Of a DNA stretch of 64,000 bases, positions 24,366-36,260 are shown piece after piece (the stretch's first letter is position 1; every line of letters starts with the position of its first letter). This stretch comes from Bostrychus sinensis (lineage: Eukaryota > Chordata > Actinopteri > Gobiiformes > Eleotridae). The translations under genes were made by a program, and so were the position numbers. Location of the stretch: assembly GCA_020698575.1 (NCBI GenBank), contig CM036246.1:2385001-2449000 (forward strand), read 5' to 3'. The notes under the pieces are model-generated. The model was not told the DNA's origin. It searched no databases and saw only the letters and a list, made by a program, of their open reading frames with translations.

Positions 24366-25865
24366 TTTTAAATAGTTTGTAGACAAAAACTAAGATTTCA
24401 GTCCAACAGTCCAGCTCAGTGCATGTCTGCCTGTCTGGAGGTGTTTGGCCTGTCTATGAAGCACCTCATGGCACTTCATGGTGAATTCATGGCTTTTGCT
24501 GTCCCCTAAAGTCAATAAGGCTAATCAGTGTTGTAACTTAACTCTAAATCTGATTTCTGAAACAGGAAACTCCGAGTTGGCCTGGTCTGAGAGGGATAAC
24601 TGAGTTTAAAGTAAAACTGAATTGATTCAACCTGCTTTGTGAAACAGTTCCAGAAAGTGGTAGATCTGTGGAATAGGCCACAGGGGCTTTAACACAAAAA
24701 CAATGACTTTAATGAGGCATTAAATGCACCATGGAGTGTTTAAGGCTCACTTTCCTTCAGAACAAGAAGAGAAAGCTGTGTGCCAGACGTGTTCTCAGGA
24801 GAGTTTTAAAGTTAATGGGAATCCGGAATCTGCCTAAATAAGTTTTTCTTCACTTCTTCTCCTGGGAGCAAAGTCAAATTCATCTTTTAAATTGTGGAAA
24901 GAGACGTGTTGGTTTTTCTCCAAGCAGTCGGTTCACACACGGGACAAACTAAGATTGACACAAAATTAGAATTGGGGGAAAAAAAGCATGCAACATGAGA
25001 TATGCACAGTGTGCTCAGGTGACTAAGACCTAACCAAACACACCAGACATAAACCAGACCAGAGAACAGTGTGGAGGAGGCGGGAGGCAGGAGCTTCACC
25101 AGCAGCAGCACTACTGGAAACATCTGGAAACATCTGGAAACACAGTCTGGGTCTACAGGAGAACCATGTGTGAGCAGCAAGGCCTGACTCCAGATACTTC
25201 ATAGTGATAGTGATAGTTATTGGCAACACAGCTGAGCACTCTTACTTCCTTAGGGTCGTACTTATGAATTCTGTTGTATTCAAGAGCCATTCTGAAACTT
25301 AAGGCTAGTTTTAAGATTACTTTGCAACTACTGCTGGAGGCCAAAAGGACAGGGCTGTTGTGGTACGTTCTGATATTGAGTGTTCGTAATATTTCTCAAT
25401 TTATCTTATTTATCACTCAGCCTCGAGCCTCAAAAGTCTTGGCCTTGTCTTCTGGTCTCGGCTTGGTCATCGTCTTGACTACAACTCTAAAGCTTCTCTA
25501 AACCTAACTCAGATGTGGAGGATTGTGGTTTAAGCAGTTGTGATTTTCTCTGCCACTCTGTTAAAATATTGACCAATTAAATGGCTCCACCTAATGGTCA
25601 TGCTTTGTCATCACAGAAACATCAGTTACATTTAAGAACTTCAGGCGTAGTTTTAGTGAAAGTCTAAAATTTAGACTTTCAATAATTTTCTCAAGGTTTA
25701 CACACACAATGTATTCTACATTAGAAAGAACCCTAGTGCCAGTACATGTGGTTACGTGTGAAAGCTCCCCATTTAAATCAACCTTATTTCTGTGACTCAT
25801 TATCCCAGCAGCCATTTCCTCCAAGGGTTTTAGTGACGCTACAAGACAACAGCCCAGTCCCTAGA
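24366..25865. other. Intergenic, nothing recognised
   Basis: No exon or named repeat could be supported. Several short opposing ORFs lie between 24887 and 25501. Confidence 0.4.
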
Positions 25866-25869
25866 GCCT

Positions 25870-25985
25870 CCGTCAGTGAGAGGAAAAAACAGCCATCAGG
25901 GAAAAGAAACCACAGGAAGAGAGTTCACTCCCAGGACAGACAGAGATGGGTTCAGGACAGTTTTGTCAATAGAATATAATATGAG
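25870..25985 (-). mobile_element. L2-like LINE tail fragment
   Basis: AAAGAAACCACAGGAAGAGA and TCCCAGGACAGACAGAG resemble the reverse-oriented LINE tail at 45960-46020 (GAAACCTTATGGAG, TCCCAGGACGGACAGG). Confidence 0.45.
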
Positions 25986-26146
25986 CAGGAACACTTGGTC
26001 TGAGTGAAAGGCGCTGGGGTCAGGGAGGGGTCAACTGAATTGGACTGACATTTAAATACTGCTGGGCCTCATATCTCAATCATCCACAAGTGTTCTAATA
26101 ATTTCATTTTTTCCATTTAGTTTGACAGGCCTTGTGACATCTACAC

Positions 26147-26664
26147 CAGTGCTTCCCAACCTTTTTTGTCTCCTGTACCTCCTGGACTTTTTGTCATACG
26201 ATGAGTACCCCCATACTTGTCAAAAAGTGCTTATATAAAATGTCTGTGTTTACTAGTTCAAAGACATTTTATACTTACATTATTGTAAATTTAAAAAAAA
26301 AATTCCTGCATTTTTTTTATTTAAATTTGACATAATAAAATATAAATAACAATATTAACTATAACATTTACTTATTTTATTATTTATTTGATGTTCAGGA
26401 TAAACATACAAATATGAATAATCTTGAACTCATGGAGCAATTACTACAAATAAAACTTTAATAATAATTTGAATAACTTTGAACCTAAAAAAATTCCTAA
26501 CAATATTCAGTATAATATTCAATTAATATCCTTTAGAGACACTTGAGCTTGTCTTTGATAATAGTCCAATTTTAAAAGCTCGCTTTATCATCATCTTGTA
26601 ATTTATGAAATAATTCCAAGTACCTCCTGCAAAGTGCTAGCTTACCTCTGGTTGGGAAACTCTG
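26147..26664. mobile_element. hAT-like MITE (CAGTGCTTCCCAACC family), copy 1
   Basis: The ends CAGTGCTTCCCAACC and GGTTGGGAAACTCTG are inverted. The flanks ATCTACAC and GTCTACAC match at 7 of 8 bases. AT-rich interior without a transposase. A second copy in the same orientation lies in an ncbp2 intron at 31196. Confidence 0.75.
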
Positions 26665-26839
26665 GTCTACACAGGACCCAGTCTTTAGCAGAGAGGGGCC
26701 ACCTGGGGCCCACTGAGAACCCACCTCATGGTCCTGGGCCAAACTTTGGTCCCAGCAGTCACATCACAGGGGGCAAACTAGATGACTAGACTAGCTATGC
26801 CATTTAAGTAGACTTTCTGTTCCATCTGTACACAAGGTA

Positions 26840-27010
26840 AAGTACATTTACTTCAAAATGTTATTTCTCAATTATAATTAAAAGTACTCAACAAAATAGT
26901 TACTTGTGTAAAATTAAAAAGTATTGCATTTACAGTGTGACTAAATAGAAAGTACTTCGAGCTACCACTACTACTACTCCTACGGTTACCAGTAGTTTAC
27001 TATCATCTTG
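26840..27010. repeat. hAT-type repeat fragment rich in TACTTAAGTAC-like words
   Basis: Contains AAAGTACATTTACTTC and AAAGTACTC motifs like those at 33330-33990 and 51600-52620. Ends are unresolved. Confidence 0.35.
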
Positions 27011-27235
27011 TTACTACCATTGAGAGTGTATTATTGCAAATATATATGCAATAATCACATAACATTTTATAAGATCAAATTATGCATAAAATGAGGATAC
27101 GTCAATACCCTTTTCAAATCCATTTAGTGAGATGCCCAGAGCAGCTAAAACTAATGTAAAACTGCATTCTGTTAGGGTTAGGTCAATACCAATTTCAAAT
27201 TCAATCATAAATACACAAATTATCTAGGAGGGTTC

Positions 27236-27545
27236 AGAGTTTTTGAAGATCAAATTCAAGCACTTTCAAGTTATACTTTCAGTTTTTTTTACAGCTTCCC
27301 ACAAGAGGACAAAACTATACATTTACAACTGAACACATCCACATCCTTAACCAGTGCCTCTGGGTCTGAAATGTTCAATACTCAATCACAATGACCCCTG
27401 AACGTGCCAGGCCGTGCAAGAAGTAGTGGTGCACTAAAGCTGAAATATCAGAAGTGCCAGTACGCTGAAGCCTATGGTTACAATTTCAAGCATTTTCAAG
27501 CACTTCATCCAAAATTCAAGCACTTTTGAAAGCATGAAAACACAA
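27236..27545. repeat. Repeat with TTCAAGCACTTTCAAG subunits
   Basis: TTCAAGCACTTTCAAG occurs near 27256 and again, in variants, near 27486-27530. Probably the two ends of a degenerate MITE, both in the same sense. Confidence 0.35.
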
Positions 27546-28163
27546 CAAATAATTTCACACACCTGTACGAACTCTGTCTAGGGACTCACAACAACATGCA
27601 GTGCTGATGAATCAGACTAAGTATGTACCTCAGAAATGTCCTGTTAACTGATATAATCTAATTTGACTGTGTATAGAGCTAGTCAGTGGGATGTCCTGTC
27701 TGATAGACTAAAACTAATTATGGACAAGAAATAACTTCTGTAAAGATGACCAATTTCTCAAAAAGGAGCTTTATTTAAAAAAACAAAACAAAAAAAACAT
27801 GAAATCAACATTATGTTTCCTTCTCAAGACATGAGCAGAATTGACACCTGAAGTATCTTTAATCCGCCTACAGACATTTTCCTATGAGTTCCAAGGGAGA
27901 AGTTGTCTGTTTTACACAGTAAAAGATGGCAGTAAAGTCAGACACCTGGATTTGGCTGTGACACACCGGTTTGATGTCCTGTATAAATGGTACAGTCCAT
28001 GACACACCTGTTGCGGTTGGATGTCGCATAGATGGTACAGTCCGAGGGTACGTTTTTGGGATATGGCTTGTCAAAGCCTCGGCTCCTTGGTGAATTGAGA
28101 AGTTGGGGCTTTGAGGAGGCCAATCCCCAGAACTGAGATGGGCCACATGTTTAGGGCTGGGTG

Positions 28164-28262
28164 TTAAAAGCTGTTGCGGGGCTCTGTGACCCGTTGCTGC
28201 TGGGCCAGTTTGCCGTATCCTCCTCGAGCTGGATCGTAGTCCTGTCGGTACTCGTCTCTCAC
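28164..28262 (-). CDS. ncbp2: ncbp2 coding exon 5 (terminal)
   Basis: 32 codons plus TAA at 28164-28166, starting VRDEYRQDYDPARGGYGKLA and ending RVTEPRNSF. Confidence 0.93.
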   Translation of the reverse strand: MRDEYRQDYDPARGGYGKLAQQQRVTEPRNSF

Positions 28263-31200
28263 CTGAATGGCACGGAGACAACACAGGAGGGTCAACCAAC
28301 CAGAACAAACTCACCATGCTCTCAACTAACCTGAACTCTTTGAATAGGTCCGTTTTGTTCAAAACAAGCTCATTTTCTGACAGTAAGCTGATCAGTTCAC
28401 AGTACTCTGAAGTACATCTGAAGCTTATACACTGTTACCTACATGGAAATCTATACCACTGGTCTCCAACCTGTAGTTAGGGAGCTACCAGTAGCTCTCC
28501 AGACACTTTCCAAGTAGCTCCCCAAAGGCTTTATGATTCCTACATAAACTTATTCTATCAAATTTGATTTATCACTTGGCAAACCAACTTGTGAATGTAT
28601 TCAATGAAATTTAAAGATGTACAGCCCCTTAGTGTACAAAAGTATTAGGCCAACAGTAACAGTTGCTTGATGAGTCAGTAGCGAGAGTAGCTTGACTACA
28701 GTATTTCCAGATTAGGCGACTGGAATTTGGTCTCACAAATTTGTGTCAGTCGTGGCAGACAGACATACAAAATGCACCTGCAGTGAACTAAATATATACA
28801 TTTTTAATTCAAAACCTGACTTGTGTATACCAACATTTTGTAAATGTTCAGGTAAATTTTAAGGGGAAAACAACATTCATTTTGGGTTGAAAGTGTCAGC
28901 TCTGCAACTAACTGTCCACTGTCCAGTGTGCACCGTGCCTTAGGCCCATAGTTATTAGGATGGGATTCAGGAACTAAATAAATGTTAGAAAACACGAGTA
29001 GCTCTCTGCCATTTTCAATTTGTTAAAGTAGCTCTCAGGGGAAAAAAGGTTGGAGACCCCTGGTCTATACTATATGTAGCACTTATTTTCTTGAAAATGT
29101 TTTATTTATTTATTTATTAAGTTAAAAAAATGTTGTTGTTTTTTTAATCATGTCAAAATTGCAAAGATTGGATTGAATGCTGCAACATACTGATGATCTG
29201 CAAGCATAACAATTGCGCATTGTACATTTAAGAGTTATACCATATTAGGAAAACACTGTCTATGTGTGGTTACCATGGTGAATGTAGTAACACTGTTATG
29301 ATTTGCAGCATGGAGTCTAAATACATAAAGAAAGGCACTAGGGCTCTAGACCTATGGATCTCAAATTTTTCACATCAAGTACCACCTCAAAAATATATCT
29401 GACTTTCAAAGTATCACCTTTAATGGACTAAAATTGCATTACTAAATAAGGAGAAAACTGGGACTTAACTGTGCCCGAACCAAGACTAAGCAGTGGTCTA
29501 CCCTTCAATTTTAATCCCCAAACCAGAGCAGGTCTAAAACAGGAATATATAACTGGTTCTGAATAAAACTAAATCAGAACAGCTAAAGACTCCTGAGTAC
29601 CACCAGAACAAGCCTGGCTACCACTGGCACCCATACCACAGTCGTCCTAGTTTCATTTGTGCAATGGGCGCATATGACTAAGTAATGATGAAGAGAAAAT
29701 ATGTACTGTAAAGTGTTGTAATAACTCACATAGACTTGTTCTCTTTATTGTGAGTTAGGCAGTTCCTGATGAAATGGTTTTTGCAACGACTAAGGTATTA
29801 AATATGGTAAATATCGTAGGCTGTCTAAAAACATAAAACTTAATACATTTGTTTGTTTTTAATCATATGCCTTCTTCTATTTCCATTTTACTTGTATAGC
29901 CCAATATCACAACAGAAGGTGCTTCACAGAGACACACTGTCTGACCTGTCCTCCAGATTTGCCGCGCCCATACTGCCGTCCCTCCTTGAAGCCGGCATCC
30001 CAGTCCGTCCTGATGATGCGGTCGTCCAGTCGAGTCCCGTTCACAAACCTCATGGCATTCTCTGCGTCAGCACGAGTGTAATATCTGTGACACGGTTAAG
30101 GGAAAAACAAACCTCCAACAGGCGGAGGACAGAGAGCTCAATTCAGAAACTTTCAATTCTTAGTAAGCCGTTCATTTAGTCTATGGTGTATGCAACTTTT
30201 TTAGTTTAGTTCAGGAATCTATGGTGTAGTGTAGTTTCTAATTAGCCTTCATATTCAGGGTAAGCACCAGGTTTTATCTAGTGAAATTTAAGACCTTTTA
30301 ATGCTACTTGAAATGAAATTAAATGCCATGATTGACAACAAAAGAACAATTATCTGTTTGTTACTCTAATGAAATACCCCTACTTTTCTCTGAAATGTAA
30401 GAGTTGTATTTTTAAAACTTAATACAAGTCAAATAATTGCATTAAAAAATCCTAAAACTGAATCATTAATATAATTGTTAAAGTTGGGGGGAAAATGCAT
30501 ACTTCTGTAATAGTAGTTACCAAATATTACAAGTACATGTGTCTTGTTGGGGCTACACATGGGTGTTACTTCTATTTACACAAAGTTTCCCATCATACAT
30601 TTACTAATTTATATACTATTAGTAGCCTTGACTTGGATGTTTTAGATTTTGACAAGTTAAAACCCAGATGAACACAATAAATACCTGCCTATGAGATTTG
30701 ATATGTTTAAGGTCTTGATTTTGACAGCATTATAATTAATACCTTTATAATAATTTTAAGACTGTAGGGCTTATATTAACTGTGTCTGTGACATTGACGT
30801 GATTGTTTAGCACAGACTCCACCCGAAACTAAACTAATAACCCCACTTTGTCCATCCAGGTAGGAAATAGGGTCTCTGGGTTGGCTGCCAATGCTCTGTA
30901 CCACTTCCTTCTCACACATTAACGCTGTCGTCCACATGGAGAGAGAGAGAGAGCAGCCAGTTCAAATGTTTGCAGCATCTAAATGAGAGTTTATACAGTT
31001 TTAGACTAAAATGTACTAGTTTATAAAAAAACAATCAGTCAATCAGAGCATGCTGTTTTAGGGCCGTCTGTCACCTTGCACATCCCCACTATTTCTTCTG
31101 GCACCCCACAGTTTGGGAACCTCTGCATTAAGCCTTAGGGGTGCTACTTGGAAAGTGGTTGAGAGCTACAGATTGGAGACCGTTGCTTTTTAGAACAGTG

Positions 31201-33120
31201 CTTCCCAACCTTTTTTGTGTCATGTACTCCCTGTTTATAATCATACTGCAAGTATGATTATAAACAGCAACATACATATAACAGAAACATACAAACAACA
31301 TACTGCAAGTATCATTCTTTTACATGTTAATTTTTCAATACTCATAAGAGTGGTCATCTGTGTTGAGTACAAAGACATGTTATACTTAATTTGTTGCTGA
31401 TCCTCCTCCATTTTTTGCTTTGAAAGCTGAATTCAAGATACAAATAAAATCCCTTTAAAATAACAATTTTTTTTTTAATCTATAAAAATATACAATATAA
31501 TTTAATTTACATTTACTTATTTTACAAAATTTTTCAACTAAAAAAGTAAACCTCAATAAATTGACAAAATTAATAAAAAATAATTTAAATAACTCTTCTT
31601 TGAAACAAGCTTAGAGAGGCCTACTCAAATACTAAGTCTAGTAGTTTCAACTCATTTTAAGAAATAATTTTTAATCAATTGTCAGTGACACACTTGAGCT
31701 TGTCTTTCACAAGTTTCAATTGTTTAATATGAAAAGATTGCAAATATTTTCTTATCAAATTATGAAATAATTCCAAGTACCTCCTGTTAAGTGCTTGCAT
31801 ACCCCTAGGGGTCCCCATACCCCTGGTTGAGAAACACTGCTTTAGAGTTCTAACAGCAATCAATGTAATGTTTTGTCTGTCCTGTGTGGTCCAAAGCAAT
31901 ACTCACTTGTTTGTAGTGTGCGCTAACACTGAGAAAACATTTGGAATACAGCAATTTCGTTTTCAAGGATACTCCACGAAGCAGAACCCACAGGCTGTCT
32001 TCTTGACTTTGTCCAGACCGATGACGATGCGCTTCACGTCTCCGCATTTGGCGAAGAGCTCATGGACCTGGAGACACAAAGTGCAATCATTCAATCATAA
32101 GATCAGTGGTTTTCAACTGGTCTGGCTTCAGGACCCACTATTACCCATAACGAAAAGCCACGCCCAAATAAAAGAGATGCTGAGGAAAATTAATTAAATT
32201 AATCAGCACTCGCTACAGTACGGTGGCCCTGAGGTGCAACATCAAAATAGTTTTGTCCATTAGAATTTTAAATGCGTTGCCTCAAAACAGAAACCCACCT
32301 CAAAAAATAAAACTTTTTTTTATTATGAGGAGCTCTTGTTTTTTTTTTTTTTTTTTTTTTTGTCTGTTTGTTGATGAATGAGTTTTTAAACAAGCTTTTT
32401 AAATTTGAGACATGGCTTTATTTTATTGGAATCTTTTTAATTTTTTGTGTTTTTTCTTAAGCATTTAAAAATCATCTGCTTTTATTTTTCCAGTGGACAA
32501 AAACAAATTTGAAGATATATTTTACCTCAGGGCCACTGTACTTCAACAGTAACAGTAACATTCTTGAATTGGATTTTTTGCTCTTGTTTCTTCTATACTC
32601 CTAATGTCCCATACTACCACCTACTGTAAATCGAAAAGAGTTCTGCGACCCACTAGTTGAGAACCACTGCATTAGATATTGAAATACCGAATAAAAACAC
32701 GCTTATACAATAAAGAAATGACATAAAGCTAACAGTAAGTAAAGTCCGTGTCTTACCTGCTCCTCTGTGGTGTAGAAGGACAGGTTTCCCACATACAGCG
32801 TGTTGCTCTGTTTTAGCAGCTTCTCCTGTTCATAACGATTTCCCTAAAACACACAAATCACTTTTACTACATGTTATTTGTGCAGCACGCCTCAATCCAC
32901 ACGTTTAGTTCACTGTTAACGCAATAAACAAATAGATTAGTACAAATGCTTTTGTTGTTAGCCCCAGACGCTATCAGTTGGCATAATATTACACCAGCAA
33001 ACCCTACACTCTCTGTGGTTCCTTTTATTATTCCTACGAGCTCACTTTAAAATGCTGGTCTCGGTACGGGCTGATGTCGATGTAAGAGTCGCTGGTCAGG
33101 GCGTTTAGTTTCACAGACAT
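28164..33120 (-). CDS. ncbp2: ncbp2, nuclear cap-binding protein subunit 2 (CBP20), five exons
   Basis: The spliced product (164 residues) is the small subunit of the nuclear cap-binding complex. With CBP80 it binds the m7G cap of pol II transcripts in the nucleus and acts in splicing, 3'-end processing, export and decay. Exons are 33046-33120, 32757-32843, 31973-32067, 29946-30084 and 28164-28262. All junctions are GT-AG and phases agree. The N-terminus MSVKLNALTSDSYIDISPYR matches the family. Tyr19 and Tyr42 correspond to the human cap-stacking Tyr20 and Tyr43. The RRM has RNP2 LYVGNL and RNP1 KTACGFCFVEY. The C-terminus keeps the Arg/Gly/Tyr-rich tail (EYRQDYD..RGGYGKLAQ) but ends QQQRVTEPRNSF, about nine residues beyond the human end. 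A polyadenylation signal (AATAAA on the - strand) lies at 27770-27775. Introns hold several MITEs. The gene appears intact. Confidence 0.95.
28457..29062. mobile_element. hAT-like MITE (CACTGGTCTCCAACC family)
   Basis: The ends CACTGGTCTCCAACC and GGTTGGAGACCCCTG are inverted. The flanks ATCTATAC (28449-28456) and GTCTATAC (29063-29070) match at 7 of 8. AGTAGCTC words repeat near both ends. Lies in the last ncbp2 intron. Confidence 0.8.
29350..29647. mobile_element. MITE of the TTTAGTCC minisatellite family
   Basis: Starts near TATGGATCTCAAATTTTT and contains AACTGTGCCCGAACCAAGAC and ACCAGAGCAGGTCTAAAACA-type units, closing with GGCACCCATACCACAGTC. Similar words occur at 17687-17918. In an ncbp2 intron. 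Confidence 0.5.
29946..30084 (-). CDS. ncbp2: ncbp2 coding exon 4
   Basis: 139 bp encoding YYTRADAENAMRFVNGTRLD onward to RGKSGGQ, phase 0 at its end, donor GTCAGA. A short LINE/SINE-type fragment (TATAGCCCAATATCACAACA, 29896-29915) lies within about 50 bp of the donor. Confidence 0.95.
30090..31190. other. ncbp2 intron 3 sequence, repeat fragments only
   Basis: AT-rich. Contains a typical fish repeat phrase (AATTTAAGACCTTTTAATGC near 30287), a short GA microsatellite near 30941-30955 and no exon. Confidence 0.45.
31196..31839. mobile_element. hAT-like MITE (CAGTGCTTCCCAACC family), copy 2
   Basis: Same ends and orientation as 26147-26664 (CAGTGCTTCCCAACCTTTTT; GGTTGAGAAACACTG). The flanks TTTTAGAA and CTTTAGAG match at 6 of 8. 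In an ncbp2 intron. Confidence 0.75.
31973..32067 (-). CDS. ncbp2: ncbp2 coding exon 3
   Basis: 95 bp from VHELFAKCGDVKR to most of RNP1, ending two bases into a codon at the donor GTATCC. The codon is completed by exon 4 to give FVEYYTRADAE. Confidence 0.93.
32104..32669. mobile_element. hAT-like MITE (CAGTGGTTTTCAACTGG)
   Basis: The ends CAGTGGTTTTCAACTGG and CTAGTTGAGAACCACTG are inverted. The flanks CATAAGAT and CATTAGAT match at 7 of 8. Holds a run of about 25 T at 32337-32361. It begins about 37 bp 5' of the ncbp2 exon 3 splice acceptor (+ strand sense: beyond 32067). Confidence 0.8.
32757..32843 (-). CDS. ncbp2: ncbp2 coding exon 2
   Basis: 29 codons, phase 0 at both ends, between TTTTAG and GTAAGA. 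Holds RNP2 (LYVGNL) and the second cap-stacking tyrosine. Confidence 0.95.
33046..33120 (-). CDS. ncbp2: ncbp2 coding exon 1
   Basis: ATG at 33118-33120; 25 codons ending in QHFK before the donor GTGAGC. Carries the first cap-stacking tyrosine. Confidence 0.93.
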
Positions 33121-33329
33121 GGTGCAAAATAAAGAGACACAAGTGTACAGCTGCGGGTACAGCGCTGACCGGCACAGGAAGCAGTTCCTGAGTCCGTCCT
33201 GATGAAGAGTCCGGGGTGAAACAAAGGACTGACCAGAGCGATGAGAAGAGAGGAGCGCCCTCTGGTGGCTCCACAGCGGTGCACTGAACTGAATGTGCCA
33301 TAAGGGCTGCACCAATGGACTACTAGCAG

Positions 33330-33990
33330 AGGTGTGTAGTAATGAGTTACATTTACTTGTAGGGAGAGCACCTCAAAAAGTGCTACAAGTGGGACAAGTT
33401 GTGCGATTTGGTGAGACAAGGTGGGACGGACTCAAAAAATAAATGTTTCGATATACAAATCTAACTTACCAACTTACTGTGATACAAGTTGGTACACTTT
33501 TTAGAACCTATAAACCATGTGATGTGCTGTTTTCATCCCCCAAAAACACACATTTTGCAAAGAAAATAAAACAGAAAAAAAAAATCAAAGCTCTCCGCCT
33601 GCATTTTCTCAAAACAATCCAGCACCAACTCAAGCTCACAGCTCCAGGAGAGGCCTGTCCTGAATCATAGGGGTAGCAACACCAGCCATAAATTCAACCT
33701 ATGAAGACAGGATGCCCACATTCTACATTTTACACAAGGAATACTGTCCTTACCGTTTTGTTCTTACCTTGAATCTCTCTTTTTATAAGATCCACTGAGC
33801 ACAAATGAAATAGAGGGACGCTGTCTGAACAGAGCGACAGACGTCTTAATGGCTGTGCAGTACAAACAAAAGTGGGATAGGTGGTCACTCTATTTACTTG
33901 AGAAACTTTTTGAATAAGTTGTACTTCTAGGAGTAGTTCTACTGCAACATAGGCCTATGTTTTTACTTCTACGTAAGTACTATTATTTGT
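33330..33990. mobile_element. Degenerate hAT-type repeat
   Basis: The left edge GTGTGTAGTAATGAGTTACA and the right part CTTCTACGTAAGTACTATTA have the TACTT/AAGTA wording of a common fish hAT family. The ends and duplication are not resolved. Immediately upstream of the ncbp2 start region. Confidence 0.4.
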
Positions 33991-34261
33991 CACCCCCTAT
34001 ATGCGAAAACACTTGCAAAAAAACAGAACACGGTTTAATCTGTGTCAATTGATTATTAATTTATAAATTGCTCTTACCCTTGTGTGTTCTTTGACATTAT
34101 TTCTTTAATAAGGTACCACATGTCTAACATAAATCACAAGAACACAGTGAGCAGTCATCATGCCATACAATTTCTGTAGCCTTTTTTTTTTTTTACCTTT
34201 CTTCTTTTTTTACTCTGTCATTGTCTGCTTCAGTTAAAGTTTTTTTTAGATATATAGATAG

Positions 34262-34635
34262 ATGAGATCCTCAGACTCCTTGTGAGACCATATGCTGGTG
34301 CGGTTGGCCCTGGCTTCCTCCTAATGCAAGACAATGCTAGACCTCATGTGGCTGGAGTGTGTCAGCAGTTCCTGCAAGACCAAGGCATTGATGCTATGGA
34401 CTGGCCCCGCCCGTTCCTCAGACCTGAATCCAACTGAGCACATCTGGGACATCATGTCTCGCTCCATCCACCAACGCCACGATGCACCACAGACTGTCCA
34501 GGAGTTGGTGGATGCTTTAGTCCAGGTCTGGGAGGAGATCTCTCAGGAGACCATCCACCACCTCATCAGGAGCATGCCCAGGTGTTGTAGGGAGGTCATA
34601 CTTATTATTATTAGTTAGTTATTGTTATTTGCACA
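34262..34635 (+). pseudogene. Tc1-like transposase C-terminal fragment
   Basis: Encodes the C-terminal half of a DDE transposase. LLMQDNARPHVA (second catalytic Asp) is followed by a 1-bp insertion in a C run near 34402-34406, after which the frame resumes as SSDLNPTEHIWDIMSR (catalytic Glu). It then runs to RSMPRCCREVI. Both ends are truncated, at a GATA-type repeat on the left and a CA repeat (34632-34646) on the right. It cannot make an active enzyme. Confidence 0.85.
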
Positions 34636-34879
34636 CACACACACAAAGTTATATTATTTAGAAATAAGTTAGTAACAATACTCTTGAAGAGTGTGTCCTG
34701 AAGTGATGGCGACGCCCACAGAGCCCTGGGATTAGCCTGGTCTGGGTGGGTCTCATTTGGCATGGTTTGCTCTCTTTGGTCCTGGTTGTACCTGGGAGTA
34801 ACTTACATTTATTCACAATGTTTAATAACTGTTTGGAGAAGCCAAGCTGTTCAGATTATTTAAAAAAACTGAGACAGAA

Positions 34880-35400
34880 CAGCACTTCTCAAACTTAAGT
34901 CCTGATTTAGTTTTTTCCTGTTTTATTCCTTATTTGGTTGAGGCTTGTCATTGTTTAGTCCCTGCTTAAATCTGGTTTCGGTTCCAGGTTTAGATCTGGT
35001 CTTGTTTTTTTGTTCTGGTTTAGACCCATTTAGTTTAATCCTCTTGGTGTAGTTTAATCCTGGTTTAGATCTGGTTTTGCTGTCGTTTAGACCTGCTTTA
35101 GTCCTGGTTAAGTCTTTGTTTATTTTTCTCTTTTCTCTTGGTTTAATTCTGGTTTAGCCCTGGTTTGGTCCTGGATTAGTCCTGATTTGTCCATTAAGTT
35201 AGTTTAGTCCAGTGTTAGTCCTGGTTTTGTCTGGTCTTTATACCACTTATGTCCTCATTTAGACCTGGTTCAGCCATGATGAAGACCTGGTTTGGTTAGT
35301 TTAGTCAAGATTTAAGCTCATTTTACTCAATTAAAAATGTTTTTGTAAATCCATATTTTTACTGAGGTGGTAGTCTGTGTGAACAGTTTGAGAATCACTG
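34880..35400. mobile_element. MITE of the TTTAGTCC minisatellite family
   Basis: The ends CAGCACTTCTCAAAC and GTTTGAGAATCACTG are inverted. The interior is about 30 degenerate units of TGGTTTAGTCC / TGGTTTAGACC. No coding capacity. Confidence 0.7.
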
Positions 35401-35970
35401 GTCTTGAAAAACTGATGCTGTTTTAAGTTAAATGTACCTTTTGATTTCCCAACTGTTCTTTTATTTAGTAATTAATAACAGATCTCTTACAGAATACTTA
35501 TTATTCTGAACATTGCCTTTTGCACTTCAGATGTTTATACAGTATAAAAATAGTTCAGTCCTTTTTCAGTTTCATAGCCCACAGAGTACTATGTGCCTCC
35601 TTTTATGAGTTGCAACCCAACAGAAATGTTTTACATCCTGTGAAAGTAGTCACATGACTCCCTCCACCACATGTGGGACACTGTGATTGGTTGTTACCAA
35701 CTTCTTCACTCTGCATTGGATTATTCTTTAAATCATGAAGTGTTATGAAAACGAGGTACCAGAATATAATATTAACAAGAGAATTTTAGACATAAAATGC
35801 AGAGTCTTACATACATTTCATTGTAACATTTCAGTAAAAGCCAATATGAGGTCTGGCAAAGGCTGTCTCAGGTTTAAGGATAGGTAGTTTAATCCCTATA
35901 GTGACTCCAGGTTTGGAGAAGCAGGCAGGAGCAGTGACACATGTTTTATGTTACATATACATGCTAATGT
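35401..35970. other. Intergenic, nothing recognised
   Basis: No exon or repeat family could be supported. Confidence 0.45.
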
Positions 35971-35974
35971 GAAA

Positions 35975-36260
35975 ATCAGTGCTGAAGTCGAGTCACCATT
36001 TCTCGAGTCATTCACAAGTCCTCATTGTTTGAGTCAGCTCTTACAGCGCAAGTCCGAGTCCATCTCCAAGTCATTAAAATAAAGTCTGATTCACACCCAA
36101 GTCACAAGTCCAGACCATTTAAGCAGAGTTTCATTAATTGTGCCAGAATGGAACCCTTAAAACATAAGTGAAATAAATGATTCAAATGCAGTCACAGAAA
36201 CACTGTTCTATGAACAAGTCTTGGATGGATAAGTCAAGACTATTTTTAGTCTTGACTCAA
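35975..36260. repeat. Repeat rich in GAGTC/AAGTC words
   Basis: GTCGAGTCACC, GAGTCATTCACAAGTCC and CAAGTCCGAGTCC recur through the segment, a pattern common to a fish MITE. The ends are not resolved. Confidence 0.4.
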
